DNA from: Pseudopyrenochaeta lycopersici
Taxonomy: Eukaryota > Ascomycota > Dothideomycetes > Pleosporales > Pseudopyrenochaetaceae
DNA length: 64,000 nucleotides
NCBI GenBank assembly: GCA_003313425.1
Contig: NHZP01000039.1
Location: 124,001 to 188,000, forward strand
Reading direction: 5' to 3'
Of this stretch, positions 1-10,984 are shown piece after piece (the first letter of the stretch is position 1; each line of letters opens with the position of its first letter). A model generated the notes under the pieces. That model did no database searches. It worked only from the letters and a program-made list of their open reading frames with translations, and was not told where the DNA came from. The position numbers and the translations under genes were made by a program.

Positions 1-3000
1 TATCGTTGGAGTCATTCTCCCTCCAAAGCTTGAGTTTCTTCTTTGAAAATTCCTTGGAGACAGTCGAGTAGAACTCCAGCGTGGGTCCCAGGCCAGTGCC
101 CACCTCTTCGAAGTATTCCACTTCTAGAACGCTAGTAGAATGCCCATACAATTGCATGACCTTCATAGCCGACTCTAAGATCCGCGAGCGTGATATTCTG
201 ACCTTTTGGCGCTGGAGTCTGCCCAGGAAGGGGCGTTCGTCTCGATGGCGGTCATGTCTGGAGTCGTTAGCTGGCTGCGAGTTCTGCCAGCGTGTCATGG
301 ACCGGGAATATCCGAACGAGGTAGATTGCAGGAAGAGATGACGTGTTTCGAATGGGAACAGGAAGGGATAGAAGCGAGCCAAATCCTCGCTCCAGCTTGG
401 TAAGCAGTTACTGGCAACAATGAGAGGCTCTTCCAATTGACGATTGAGCTTGGCAGTCAATTTCGTGTTGACAAACTGTGAGAGTGGCTCAGCGTTGACC
501 TTGATCTGTTCCTTGTTATCCAACAGAATATCGTCCAGATGGGAGTTCAAGCTGTGGAGTATGCTGAGTAATCGGAGGATTCCAGACGTCACTGGATGTT
601 GATCTAACGATGCCGGCATGCCTGCAGCATCAGCTTTAGACTCAGGCGGCGGTGTCAAGGAGCTTGGTTCGGTTGGCGGAGGACCTTGGGCGCGCTTAAA
701 CTTGATAGTATGAATTGCATTCCATACAGTGCGATGCGAGATATCTGAGGGTTGTGCTTGATTAAAGTGCACGGCACGGTAAATAGTTGTCTCATTCGAG
801 AGTGGTTGATCGTTCACGCTGAACTCAATGTGCCAATCCTGCGGTGTTGATTGAACTGCGGCGGCATATGAAAGAGCACTTGCAGCGCCGGAGAGACCCT
901 GTCGTAGGGCAGAGCTCTGGAGCAAAGCGGACAAGCGTGATGATGGCGTACGGTTCTCTGGTGGTGGTTTTGCAATTGGTGCCCCTTGGACAGGCGTAGC
1001 AATCCTCGTGCCGTCTTCTTTGCGGGCTGTGGCTTGCCCAGTTGACGCAACTTCCACACTCACTGCAGACGGATCTGGTATATCCTCATCAAGCTCGTCT
1101 TCGAGATCATCCACAATAGCATTCAAGGCACTGCTATCGTCCAGGGAATCCTGGTCCGACAATTGTTCCTCATCGGCGCACTCTACATGGTCCTGGCTGC
1201 TATTCGAGCGAGGCACGGCTGGGGGTGGTGGTGGAGGCGGAGGTGGAGGCAGTTGTGCCTGTTGACGTCGACTCGAACGGCGAGTCTTCTCTCGTGTAGC
1301 CGAACTTGGTCCAGGTTGGGAAGACTCGCTGAGGGCCGACTTTGACCTGGGAGACTTTTTGGGTGTTCGACCGGCGGCCTCGGCGGGCATATGAGGAGGT
1401 GGTGGAACACGACCTTCAGCAAGAGCCTGCGCATATGCCGCAAACTGGTCACGGGGCTTACTTGGTCGCGAGCGCTCTGCGAGGCTGATTCGAGGACGAA
1501 GGTAGTCATCCAAAGCCTTGAATGTGGCGATGGCATGGATTGACACCATAATGTTGCGGTAAGTCTTGGGGATACCGGATTCGTCATCTGCAACAAGCTT
1601 TAGTCGTAGCTGCTTAGCCAGCATGGACGTTGCACTGCCTCGGCCATCGTGGGAATTCTGGTGAACGGTAATCACATCAAAATGCTCCGATCTACTGAGG
1701 AGATCCTGGAGTTTGTGAACCAGTACGCTAAAGGGCGTTGCAGGAGAGGCTGTACTGGCAGTCTTGATCTTGCTCTGACCCTGGCCTCCCATGAAAGCCT
1801 CCAAGAAAATGGATCTAGGATCAGTGCCCTTCACCAAAGTTTGGGTCGAGAAGACGTCCAACAGGATGTCGACAATCTTTGAGGATTTAAGCTCATAGCT
1901 TGTGATGCTTTCGAGAGCATCGCCTTCGAAATAAGCCGCTAGTCGTGTGAAAAGCTCCATACAGTTTCCTGCACCATTATCGAGAACACAGGTCCGGATT
2001 TCTCTCGCAAGCAGTTTAAGATCCTCCAAGACTGCGGATGCTTTGTCTCGGATGGGTTTGTCGCTTTCCTTCTCGTGAACCTCGATGAACTTCTTAGCGC
2101 GTAAAGTGATGATATCTTCAATATTAGGAATCGGTGGAGGCGGCTGATGGTCAGAGGAAGAAGATGAGTCGGAATCATCATCGTCATCCCGGTTATCGCT
2201 GTTCTCGTTCTGGCCATCGTCCTGATCATCCTCGTCGTCGTCGTCGTCGTCGTCGTCATCATCGTCAGAATGCATCTCTGCGTCAGCAGCCTCGGCGATC
2301 TCGTGCTCGGCCTCTGCATCGCCTGATGAAGTAGTGCTAGCGCTGGAATCGGCGGCAGCTTCGATCTCGAGCGTTGATTTAGAGTCCTTTGGTCGAACTT
2401 CCAGTGCCTTGCACGGACGGTTCGCCAAATGTGAAATCTCAGAAATGACCCCCTCGCGATAGAACTGGTATCGATAGATTGGTTCCAGCCGCTTGAGGAG
2501 CAGTTCAGCAGCTTGCAGTGCATAGGTGACCAAGGTGGGATGATCCTGTTGGGAAAATATTGAAGCTAGATGCGAAGCATAAGGCACAGATCGTAATGCG
2601 TCTTCTAGTATGTCTGTATCGAGATTCGAGAGCATCTTGAGGTGGGCGGTGAGGACTTTTTGTCGGACGCTCAAATTCACAGTACTCGAATACGCGTCGG
2701 TCAATGTAGGGAGCAGAATGGTAGCGAAGCGCTTAACCTCGTTTTTGCAACCCTCGAGCAGTTCCACGCGCTTCTCGTTTGCAGTTTGCTTGTTGTTTGA
2801 AGAAAGTGGGAGGAGATCATCCCCAGGATAGCCAGCATCGAAAAGATCGTCCAGGTACATGAGACCCTCTTTTGGCACATCGGGTAGCAATTCGCAGATG
2901 ACGTTGAGCGTCTCGTAGACTTGATCCTTTGGTCGGTGGATGAGGGCTTGCATAATCACCACGGAATCAATCTTTGCGGCAACGTCTTCTGTACCACTGG

Positions 3001-4585
3001 GAGGCGAGACGCCAGTAAGAATCTGATACAAGGTGTCGACCACGTTCATCTTGAGCAGTTCGGCTGATAAGCGGGGGCTGGCTTTGGCTGTATAGGCAAG
3101 GACTTGTAGGAACATGGTGTGGATGTTGGGACCGATCAAGTTTGTGGTGCCAGGGAGGAGAAGCCTCAGAATTGCCTTGAGTAGACCTGTGCTGACCAAC
3201 TCTTCGAGCTTGCTTTCCTGATGCCTGAAGCTCTGAACAATCCTTGAAACACAAATACAACCCTGTTCCACAACCTTCTGATCATTGTTGCCCAGGATGT
3301 TCTCGAGAATAGGCATGACATCGCGTACTACCGGGAATGAATCATCTGGAATGTTACGACAGGAGTTCGCTGCCGTTGTTACCGCCGTTCGCTGCGTACT
3401 CGTGGCGAAGAAGTCAAGAAACGTGAGACATGCGGTGAGACCGCCTTCGCGAACTATGACAGCCGGAAACTCGACTGATATCTTCTCCAGGGTGCTCAGA
3501 CATTGCTCGGCGAGGTCGATGAAGTTGATCTCGAGCAGTTTCGAGCAGAGAACGGGCACAGCACCACCGTAGACGACATTTGCGGTTGATGCAGGGAGTG
3601 CTTCCATCATGTTAGCCAGACATCGGCAAGCAAGAAGCATCATTTCCGGGTTCTCTTCGCCGGTAAACTCATTGGGTTGCATGAGCTTAATCAGTTCCTT
3701 GACATACGCATCAGGCGAGAAGTGGCCAGCGAGATTGTCTTCAGTGGAGATGAGCAACACTTCTGACAACTCTTGCAAGGCAATCAGCTGCATGGACATG
3801 TCTGGCGATCGAAGCTGTTCCAGAATGCCCCGCAGGCGCTGAGTGGTGCCAGCCATCATGCCGGTGAGCTGCCGCAGTGCTGCAAGACTGTGTGGGTTGC
3901 GTCCAAGAAAGCCACTGGCGAAGGGGTCGTCGTCGTCGTCGTCGTCCTCTTCGTCATAGCGCTCGCCCTGTCCGTCCCCATTCTCATCATCGCTTGTGTG
4001 GTCCTCGTCGTGCGGCTGTGTCTCGTCCTCGTCGTCCTTGGTGTGGAGTGCGTCCTCCATGTTCACATCGTCCTCGGTCTTTGTTGATTTTCGTGAGCTG
4101 CGGCGCGATGTGGAGGGTGCGGCGCCTGGGTCGGGGTCGGTATTTGAAGCCTTTGATTGCCGCCGTGAGTTGCTATCTCCGCTCTTTCGGGCGGCTTTGC
4201 TGCGTTTGGACGAGGGTTGTGGGGTTGAAGGCTCCTCGAGAGGGTCTGTCGGTGGACTGGTTGCAGTCAGCGCTTGCTCTCCTGGCAGGAGGCCCGGCAC
4301 AGACCCAGCCGATGACATGGCCGCTTTGCCTTTGGCCCTCTTGGGGCGGCTCAGGGCCTGAGTAGGCGAGTCCGGGGCCTCGACTTTGGTGCGCTTAGCA
4401 CGGCCCCCGCGAGTAGGCGCGGTCTCTGCGTGGTCTGGCTGCCCTGGGCTATTGTCGCGTGCAGCAGCCTTCCTCTTGCGAGATGGAGCGGGTGGGGGAG
4501 GTGGAGGCGGCGGCGGCGGAGGCGGGTGTTCGGCGGCGGAACCTGCTGATCGCCTCGCAGTCGAGCGAGTGACTCTGGACGACAT
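1..4585 (-). CDS. UFD4: HECT E3 ubiquitin ligase, Ufd4/TRIP12 type (3' part outside window)
   Basis: One uninterrupted frame runs from the ATG at 4585 to base 1, about 1,528 codons, with no intron. The order of parts is: a basic and proline-rich N-terminus with a polyproline run (about residues 20-32), an acidic stretch ending in a poly-Asp run (about residue 220), then armadillo-like repeats starting near residue 245 (LRGILEQLRSPDMSMQLIA). A second acidic poly-Asp region and a second polyproline run follow. The last residues read EVGTGLGPTLEFYSTVSK, which is the start of a HECT domain; the catalytic cysteine lies beyond the window. Ufd4/TRIP12 ligases extend ubiquitin chains on ubiquitin-fusion and N-degron substrates with the proteasome. 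The frame was checked at four points (codon phase constant). The start was chosen because it is the first ATG before the basic N-terminus. The family assignment is firm; the substrate is not known here. Confidence 0.9.
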   Translation of the reverse strand, partial: MSSRVTRSTARRSAGSAAEHPPPPPPPPPPPPAPSRKRKAAARDNSPGQPDHAETAPTRGGRAKRTKVEAPDSPTQALSRPKRAKGKAAMSSAGSVPGLLPGEQALTATSPPTDPLEEPSTPQPSSKRSKAARKSGDSNSRRQSKASNTDPDPGAAPSTSRRSSRKSTKTEDDVNMEDALHTKDDEDETQPHDEDHTSDDENGDGQGERYDEEDDDDDDDPFASGFLGRNPHSLAALRQLTGMMAGTTQRLRGILEQLRSPDMSMQLIALQELSEVLLISTEDNLAGHFSPDAYVKELIKLMQPNEFTGEENPEMMLLACRCLANMMEALPASTANVVYGGAVPVLCSKLLEINFIDLAEQCLSTLEKISVEFPAVIVREGGLTACLTFLDFFATSTQRTAVTTAANSCRNIPDDSFPVVRDVMPILENILGNNDQKVVEQGCICVSRIVQSFRHQESKLEELVSTGLLKAILRLLLPGTTNLIGPNIHTMFLQVLAYTAKASPRLSAELLKMNVVDTLYQILTGVSPPSGTEDVAAKIDSVVIMQALIHRPKDQVYETLNVICELLPDVPKEGLMYLDDLFDAGYPGDDLLPLSSNNKQTANEKRVELLEGCKNEVKRFATILLPTLTDAYSSTVNLSVRQKVLTAHLKMLSNLDTDILEDALRSVPYASHLASIFSQQDHPTLVTYALQAAELLLKRLEPIYRYQFYREGVISEISHLANRPCKALEVRPKDSKSTLEIEAAADSSASTTSSGDAEAEHEIAEAADAEMHSDDDDDDDDDDDEDDQDDGQNENSDNRDDDDDSDSSSSSDHQPPPPIPNIEDIITLRAKKFIEVHEKESDKPIRDKASAVLEDLKLLAREIRTCVLDNGAGNCMELFTRLAAYFEGDALESITSYELKSSKIVDILLDVFSTQTLVKGTDPRSIFLEAFMGGQGQSKIKTASTASPATPFSVLVHKLQDLLSRSEHFDVITVHQNSHDGRGSATSMLAKQLRLKLVADDESGIPKTYRNIMVSIHAIATFKALDDYLRPRISLAERSRPSKPRDQFAAYAQALAEGRVPPPPHMPAEAAGRTPKKSPRSKSALSESSQPGPSSATREKTRRSSRRQQAQLPPPPPPPPPPAVPRSNSSQDHVECADEEQLSDQDSLDDSSALNAIVDDLEDELDEDIPDPSAVSVEVASTGQATARKEDGTRIATPVQGAPIAKPPPENRTPSSRLSALLQSSALRQGLSGAASALSYAAAVQSTPQDWHIEFSVNDQPLSNETTIYRAVHFNQAQPSDISHRTVWNAIHTIKFKRAQGPPPTEPSSLTPPPESKADAAGMPASLDQHPVTSGILRLLSILHSLNSHLDDILLDNKEQIKVNAEPLSQFVNTKLTAKLNRQLEEPLIVASNCLPSWSEDLARFYPFLFPFETRHLFLQSTSFGYSRSMTRWQNSQPANDSRHDRHRDERPFLGRLQRQKVRISRSRILESAMKVMQLYGHSTSVLEVEYFEEVGTGLGPTLEFYSTVSKEFSKKKLKLWRENDSND
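2233..2257. repeat. CGT/GAC trinucleotide repeat coding poly-Asp
   Basis: Perfect trinucleotide tandem inside the Ufd4-like gene. On the coding strand it is read as GAC codons and gives an aspartate run, so length changes in steps of three would alter only the acidic linker. Confidence 0.85.
3926..3946. repeat. GTC trinucleotide repeat coding poly-Asp
   Basis: Seven GTC units (GAC on the coding strand) encode the poly-Asp run just before the armadillo region of the Ufd4-like ligase. Confidence 0.85.
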
Positions 4586-6454
4586 GAGATTCTGATTACA
4601 CGCTTGAACAATTGACGGGCCGGCCAGAGTGTGGCCCCGGTAGGCGTCGCAGCTCTGGGCCGGAGAAGCAAAAGTGAGAGGAGGTTGAGGGCGCCGCAGC
4701 AGTTGGCTGAGTTGGGCGGTACTGGCGGGGCGGGCTGCAACGGCGGGGAGACGAGTGGAGAGTGTATCGTACCTGTCGCGCTGGTGGTCGGGACGACTTT
4801 CACGAAAACCTGATGCCATCAAGGCCGCGCCATGGGCGTGTGCTCAAGCGAGTGCGGTGAGAGTGCAAACAAAAGAGATGGGCAGTCGGGCGGCGATGTT
4901 GCACCGGTCCAAGCGAGCAAACAAGTGTGCTGCTCAAGTACCGTGTTGGCTAGGAGAAGAGATGGATGCAGGCGTGCCGTGGCCGTGATTCAATTAAGTG
5001 ACTTGTTGGAGATATGCGGGCCCGCTGGATGCTCCCAGAACTAGCGCTGCCCTTATCGATAGGGAGGTGGCCAGGACAGCACTCAGAGCCTTTCTCCGAC
5101 TAATTGCCAGGGACTTGGGCCTTCTGCAATCCCGCCCGGCCATCAAAGTGTGACGCTGCTTTTTTGTCTCCAGTCTGTTTGCAGAAGCCGGTGCAGACCA
5201 AGGTCGGCCGTGCCAAGCCCCAACTTCGACGACCATGCCAGCCTTGCCCAGCTTAGCGAATGGCTGTTGCTCACGCTCGAGGGAAAGTCGACATGCGGCT
5301 CTTCAATTGTGTCATGGGTATGGCAAAAGCGGAGGGGATTCTTTGGCTTATATTTGGCACTCCTTTCGATACTCAACGGTACTTGACCGGGTCAGGACGA
5401 TGACTAGTCGTATTCACAGGCAAGCATCAAAGTATGAGTAATCGCAAGTCAAATTATTCAGCCCTTTGCAAGATCCGTCTCGCCAGCCAGATCACGCAGC
5501 CATGGTGGTTTCGCAGTCATGGAAAAGTCAAAGAAACAGTCTGTGTCTGTGCCCAGGAAGCCTCAAGTCACCACTTTCCTACTTGCACCGTGCAGCGACA
5601 TAATTCGGTAATGCATGTCTCAACGAGCAAAATAGGTCCACAGGATTGCCACAATTCAGTGATTGTTCAGCCATTCCATCCCACGCGTCCCCCTAATTCA
5701 ATGACAAGTCTCGGCCACGGATATCTCCAATATGGGGAGCACGCCGAAAGTCGCACGCACGTGAGCATCGCATTTTCGGCCGCTCATGCCCAACAGTGCA
5801 GAAATGGGACTTTTTCTGGCGAATGTTCGGGCGTTACGCATGTTTCACCTGCAGATGCACGATTCTTTGCAGCAAAGCGCTCGGTTTTAACGGCTGTAGG
5901 TCGCATCGAGAACCGTGGGGCTTGGCCCATTCGGCAACGGTAAAGTCCCCGCTCACAGATGGATTAGAACCATAGTCTAGACAGTAGTCACCGGTACAAA
6001 ATGGCGCTCACCCTCTTCCCTTCGTCCTCCATTTCTTATTCCCCTAGACCGACGCTCACACTCGACAAGCCATACGCAACACCCCCGCGACGCAAAATCT
6101 TTCGCATCTGCCCTTCTCCGGCGCTCGCCTCGCCCCGCTCGCGTCATACCTTACTAACAAGGCTCTTTCAACCACTTCCGGACCCTGTCTTGTCTGCCTA
6201 ACTGCCTAGTTTATAGCGGGCCTTTACCCGAGCGCTCCGATCCATCGTAAGCTTTTGGCTGTTAAATGGTCTCCACCCACCAACAATTAACGCTGCTTGC
6301 AAGATCTGCCCCCAAAACCACCACTGCCAGAGCCCTCACTCCACGTTGCCGCCGCCTCTGCTACCTATCCCTACATAGCCCGAGAGTTGCTACTCCGTGG
6401 CCACCCCTCACTATCCGCACTCTACCCACTCTCAGTCCCCCACATCGCTCAGTC
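4586..6454. other. Divergent intergenic region, Ufd4-like ligase / NMN adenylyltransferase
   Basis: About 1.9 kb between two divergent start codons, so it must hold both promoters and 5' leaders. The part just before 6455 is pyrimidine-rich, as is common for fungal leaders. An open frame at 5434-5943 lacks domain signal and biased composition and is not called. No repeat or RNA gene was seen. Confidence 0.6.
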
Positions 6455-7379
6455 ATGACATCCACTAGCAACCGCGACATCCTCCACGACGCCGGCCTTG
6501 ACGGCGTAGACGCCATGACGCTCGACAACTACACATTTCCAAAGGAAAGGCTGAAGAAGAGCCTCTCGAACCCCAACAAACAGCCTCTCGTGCTCGTCTC
6601 ATGTGGCTCCTTCTCGCCGCCCACCAACCTACACCTGCGCATGTTCGAGGAAGCAGCCGACTACTGCGAGTTTGAGACAGACTTCGAAGTCGTAGGCGGC
6701 TTCTTCAGCCCGGTCGGTGATGCCTACAAGAAGGCGGGATTAGCTTCAGCCCAGCACAGGATCAACATGACCAGGATCGCAGTTGAGGACAGTTCGACCT
6801 GGATCGGCGTTGATCCATGGGAGCCTCTGCACAAGGAATACCTGCCGACTGTCAAAGTCCTGGACCACTTTGACCACGAGTTAAACAACGTTATGGGTGG
6901 AATCCAGAACGAAAACGGCGAGAAACGGCGAATTCACGTTGCATTGCTCGCAGGTGCCGACCTGATCCAGACCATGAGCACACCAGGATTGTGGGCCAGC
7001 GAGGATCTTAGCAGAATTCTAGGACACTACGGTGCCTTTATTCTTGAACGTAGTGGCACTGATATTGGTATGCTGTCTTGCTTTTGATATGAAGATGCTC
7101 TTCTAACCCACTATAGACGATGCGCTCGTCAGCCTTCAACAGTACAGGGACAACATTCGCGTCATCCCCCAACTCATTCAGAATGATGTTTCATCCACCA
7201 AGATTCGCCTGTTCCGCAAACGAGGCAAGAGCATCCGTTACTACATACCCGACAAGGTCGTCGATTATATCTACGAGCACGGTCTCTACAGCGACGACGA
7301 GAAGAAGCAGCCAGACAAGGGCAAAGAAAAGGCAACCGCTGATCCCTCAGGCTCGTCCCAAGGCGTCTCCGCATCTTGA
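6455..7379 (+). CDS. Nicotinamide/nicotinate mononucleotide adenylyltransferase (NMNAT)
   Basis: Joins NMN or nicotinic acid mononucleotide to ATP to make NAD+ or its deamido form, the central step of NAD synthesis. Exons are 6455-7067 and 7117-7379. The 49-base intron (GTATGC...ATAG, branch CTAAC) joins in phase to give ...GTDI-DDALVSLQQYR. The protein is 291 residues. The nucleotidyl-transferase motif GSFSPPTNLHLRMFE lies near residues 51-65, and the second motif SSTKIR near 230. After it comes YYIPDKVVDYIYEHGLY, then a short polar tail. The length matches yeast Nma1/Nma2 without their N-terminal extensions. The frame stays open upstream to an ATG at 6266; that 63-residue extension has no Asp or Glu and could be a targeting peptide or simply translated leader. 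The 6455 start gives a normal family N-terminus. Confidence 0.92.
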
Positions 7380-8422
7380 ACGACTGAGAGTTGATTCTTC
7401 GACACCCCACGCTTGATTCAGCTGCATGCCGACATTATTCTGCAGTACCACTTCCGTCAGGACTGCCGCGCCGCTCGCTCGCTCGCTCTCACAATTGCCA
7501 GCATCATGCAGATCTACGACTTTTTACAGGCGGACAGCTGGTTGGTTATACATAGAGCTGGTGATAGTGTCACCATTGCCATTGTCCATGGCATGTTTGT
7601 AGACGGTACAGGTCCGCCTTCGCTGGCTTCATTGTACAAACTCTGGGAGGACACACTGCATCTGCTTTTCTTTCCTAGCCATGATACCACACGAAAACCA
7701 ATGCATTTTTCTAAGGGCCGATTAATTGCGCCCTACTCTTATTTTCGGCCAGATACCGTGAAATGCGCATCTGCGCACGTGCGGTGATGTCATTGACTTG
7801 AAGGCGATGTGACAGGTGGCTGCGCAGATCTTCTCTCCCAGCATGCAGGGTCTCATCATTATTTGGGGTACCTATCTCGCAGGAACTGATAAGTCCCCCA
7901 CTGAAAATGTCAGATTGGCTTCAGATCATATCCAAGGCTTTTGTATTGATCAATACGTAAGTGAAGACGCAACACCCAGCGTCGCCAATATTGGCCACTA
8001 GAGTTGCAAAGCCTCCTCATGTGGCCCAAGAACATCGTCACCCGTCATAGCCGCGTCGCCAAACATTGATTTCATGAAACAGGGAAAGGCTCCAGAACTA
8101 TGCATTGGAGCTCCTGCTTGGACGCCCAGTTTGTCGCACTTCCAAGGTCGCAACCCTAGCATCTTGTGGCGCCCAGGCCTCGGCCACGTCAGGCAAGAAG
8201 TCAACACCCATCACCATAGCAACCACGCCAGCAGGACAGCCTCATCCGTCCCTGGTCGCAATTGTACATATTCGCTACCAGAATATGCGCTTGGGTTTCG
8301 CGCGAGCAGTCGCTTTTCAGTATCTTTATTGTGTATAATTTTGGTGACTTGAGGTTCACCGCTTGCATTCCAACCCCGCATTCCTGTCCCACGAGACCTC
8401 CACCCTCATATCATCCCATTTG
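7380..8422. other. Intergenic region, NMNAT 3' end / membrane glucosidase promoter
   Basis: About 1 kb between tandem genes. Open frames here (for example 7413-7787) show no domain or composition signal and overlap the expected 3' untranslated region. Nothing else was recognised. Confidence 0.5.
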
Positions 8423-10984
8423 ATGCCCGACGACAGCGACCGCGACCGCGACCCTTCGCGCCGCCGTCCCCACGGCGAAGAGCGCAGACGGCGGAGAGAA
8501 TCGCACGGCGATCACGAGAATCCTGAGCGACGCCGGCGAAGAGAGTCTCGTGGAGAGAACACAGTCTATGACCACGAGGGACGGCGACGAAGGGGGCATC
8601 GAGCGACAGACTCACAAGGCGACCTGCTACCCAAGCCTCCGCGACGTTCGCGGCAATATAGCGATACCGAACAGGAATCACCCAATCCACGCAAGGCGCG
8701 CAACTCGCGGCGCAACTCGACCACAGATGGCAGCGGGAGCAGGAGTCGAGGCTCAGCGCCGTTGAGTCTCGATGCGCTCGCAAAGCTCGACAAGACCAAT
8801 GCAAAGAAGGCAGGCGGCTGGGGCACGTACGACTACGACGAAGAGTATCTGAAGGAGGTCCGAAAGAAGGAAAAGAACCTTGAGAAGGACAGAGTCAAGG
8901 AAGAACGGATAGAGAAGAAGAAGGCGAAGCAGGAAGAAGAAGAACGCCGGCGGGCTGTAGAGAGTGATGCGGCGGCGCTGGAGGAAAAGGCTAGACGGCG
9001 GCGAGAGGAAAGGCGAAAGGCAGCGGAGAGCAAGAAAGTGCAGGCGGAAGAGGAGCGGGAGAGGAGGAGGCGTACAGACGACGAACGAGAGAAGAGGAGA
9101 AGTGCACATACAGAAGACGAGCGGGAGGAACGGAGGCGCCGGCAGGAAGCAAAGTACACGCCATCAGAAGCTGAAGAGAGAAGAGAACGAAGACGGAAAG
9201 AGAAACAACACAGGACCGAGCAGAAGAAGCGGCGCGTCGTCAGCGGTCCACTGGCTGAAGAGGGTGGCATTGACGATGACGAATACCAGTACATGATGGA
9301 GAAGAGAGGTGGCGGCGGTCCACCAACGGTTTACACCGCAGAGCAGCTGGCGAAGAGGAAGAAGTGGAAGCGCATCATCATCATTGTATTGTCAGTCCTG
9401 ATCATCCTGGCCATCATCATACCTGTCGCAGTAATGATGTCGAAGAAGAGTAACAACGATGATCCGCAAAGCAACGCCGCGGCGAGTGCATCAGAGCCTA
9501 AGAACGGGAACTTGGACGGGAAGGACCGTAACAGCGTCCCTGAAGAAGACAGAGGTGGCATCTTCGATCCCTGGTCATGGTGGGACACCCGCGACTTCAA
9601 TGTCACATACACCAAGGAATTGGTCGGCGGCCTCCCCATCATCGGGCTGAACTCGACATGGAATGACGACGTGCAAGCCAACCCCAGCGTACCCGCCCTC
9701 AAGGACACATTCGAGTACGGCAAGATGAAAATCCGTGGCGTCAATGTTGGAGGCTGGCTCAATTTGGAACCTTTTATCACACCCTCGTTCTTCGAGAATT
9801 GGGGTTCTCGAGATGGGGTAGTAGACGAATGGACACTCCTCACGAAACTTGGTCCTACCAAAGCAAGAGATTCACTGGAGAAGCACTACTCTACGTTTAT
9901 AACCAAGCAGACATTCGTCGATATCCGCAATGCAGGCATGGACCACGTCCGCTTCCCCTTTGGCTACTGGATTGTACAAACATACCCAGGCGACCCCTAC
10001 CTCGCCCAAGTGTCCTGGCGCTACCTTCTCCGTGGCATTGAGTACTGCCGACAGAACGGCCTACGTGTGAACCTCGACCTACACGGTGCACCAGGTAGCC
10101 AGAATGGTTGGAATCATTCTGGCCGCCAGGGCGTCATTGGCTGGCTCAATGGCACAGACGGCGACCTGAATGCGCAGAGAACACTTGACATACATCATAA
10201 ACTGTCCGTCTTCTTCGCTCAGGATCGATACAAGAACCTCGTCACAATGTACGGCCTTGTCAACGAGCCCCGCAACGTCGAACTCGATACCAACAAAGTC
10301 GTCGCATGGAGCCAAAAGGCCATTACCCAAATCCGCGCCGATGGCATAAAAGGCGTCATCGTCTTTGGCGATGGGTTCATGGGCCTCGATAACTGGCAAG
10401 GCAAGCTTCAAAACAACGACAACCTCCTCCTTGACGTCCACCAATACGTCATCTTCAACGTCGACCAGCTCTCCCTCAAGCACCGCGACAAGCTCAACTT
10501 TGCATGCGAGGCCTGGACCCAGCAGAGTCTCCGCAGCATGAACACAGCAACCGGCTTCGGCCCAACCATGTGCGGCGAATGGAGCCAAGCCGACACAGAC
10601 TGCACCCAGTACATCAACAATGTCGCCACAGGCACCCGCTGGGAAGGCACCTTCGACACAGGCAACCGCTCCACCTCGGTCCTCAAACCGCAATGCCCCA
10701 CCTCGACCACCTGCTCCTGCGACGGCGCAAACGCAGACCCTTCAGACTACTCCGCCGACTACAAGAAATGGCTCTACCAGTTCGCCATCGCCCAGATGGA
10801 CTCCTTCGAGGCTGGCTGGGGCTGGTTCTACTGGACCTGGGAGACGGAGAAAGCGACTCAGTGGAGCTATAGAAGGGGTCTAGCCGCTGGCATATTGCCC
10901 AAGAAGGCGTATGATCGGGATTGGAAGTGTCCTGATGATCCTAATGGATTAGATAGTTTTGACGGCTTGCCTGAATTTTACTGA
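8423..10984 (+). CDS. exgD: Type II membrane glucan 1,3-beta-glucosidase, GH5 (exgD-like)
   Basis: Hydrolyses beta-1,3-glucan ends and is expected to remodel the cell wall from a membrane-anchored position. Intronless, 853 residues from the ATG at 8423; an in-frame ATG at 8363 would add 20 residues. Residues 1-315 are an extremely charged, Arg/Glu/Lys-rich cytosolic tail with coiled-coil character. A hydrophobic anchor follows at about 317-339 (IIIIVLSVLIILAIIIP). The GH5 domain runs from about 434 to the end. Visible motifs are RGVNVGGWLNLEPFI, the first barrel strands DHVRFPFGYW and LDLHGAPGSQNG, the acid/base Glu615 in VNEPRN, and the nucleophile Glu719 in MCGEWSQ. Several NxS/T sites fit an extracellular catalytic part. 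Architecture, tail and length all match fungal exgD rather than the secreted exgA/B forms. The start MPDDSDRDRDPSRR resembles known exgD starts, so it is preferred. Confidence 0.93.
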   Translation: MPDDSDRDRDPSRRRPHGEERRRRRESHGDHENPERRRRRESRGENTVYDHEGRRRRGHRATDSQGDLLPKPPRRSRQYSDTEQESPNPRKARNSRRNSTTDGSGSRSRGSAPLSLDALAKLDKTNAKKAGGWGTYDYDEEYLKEVRKKEKNLEKDRVKEERIEKKKAKQEEEERRRAVESDAAALEEKARRRREERRKAAESKKVQAEEERERRRRTDDEREKRRSAHTEDEREERRRRQEAKYTPSEAEERRERRRKEKQHRTEQKKRRVVSGPLAEEGGIDDDEYQYMMEKRGGGGPPTVYTAEQLAKRKKWKRIIIIVLSVLIILAIIIPVAVMMSKKSNNDDPQSNAAASASEPKNGNLDGKDRNSVPEEDRGGIFDPWSWWDTRDFNVTYTKELVGGLPIIGLNSTWNDDVQANPSVPALKDTFEYGKMKIRGVNVGGWLNLEPFITPSFFENWGSRDGVVDEWTLLTKLGPTKARDSLEKHYSTFITKQTFVDIRNAGMDHVRFPFGYWIVQTYPGDPYLAQVSWRYLLRGIEYCRQNGLRVNLDLHGAPGSQNGWNHSGRQGVIGWLNGTDGDLNAQRTLDIHHKLSVFFAQDRYKNLVTMYGLVNEPRNVELDTNKVVAWSQKAITQIRADGIKGVIVFGDGFMGLDNWQGKLQNNDNLLLDVHQYVIFNVDQLSLKHRDKLNFACEAWTQQSLRSMNTATGFGPTMCGEWSQADTDCTQYINNVATGTRWEGTFDTGNRSTSVLKPQCPTSTTCSCDGANADPSDYSADYKKWLYQFAIAQMDSFEAGWGWFYWTWETEKATQWSYRRGLAAGILPKKAYDRDWKCPDDPNGLDSFDGLPEFY

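Noticed and set aside
4351..4803. 150-codon minus-strand frame at the start of the Ufd4-like gene
   Set aside because: Shadow of the Ufd4-like coding frame in another phase; its Arg/Pro-rich content comes from the polyproline and Ser/Arg codons.
5434..5943. 169-codon plus-strand open frame between Ufd4-like gene and NMNAT
   Set aside because: No domain, membrane or repeat pattern; lies in a divergent promoter region; composition is not protein-like.
7413..7787. 124-codon open frame after the NMNAT stop
   Set aside because: Overlaps the expected 3' untranslated region and has no recognisable content.
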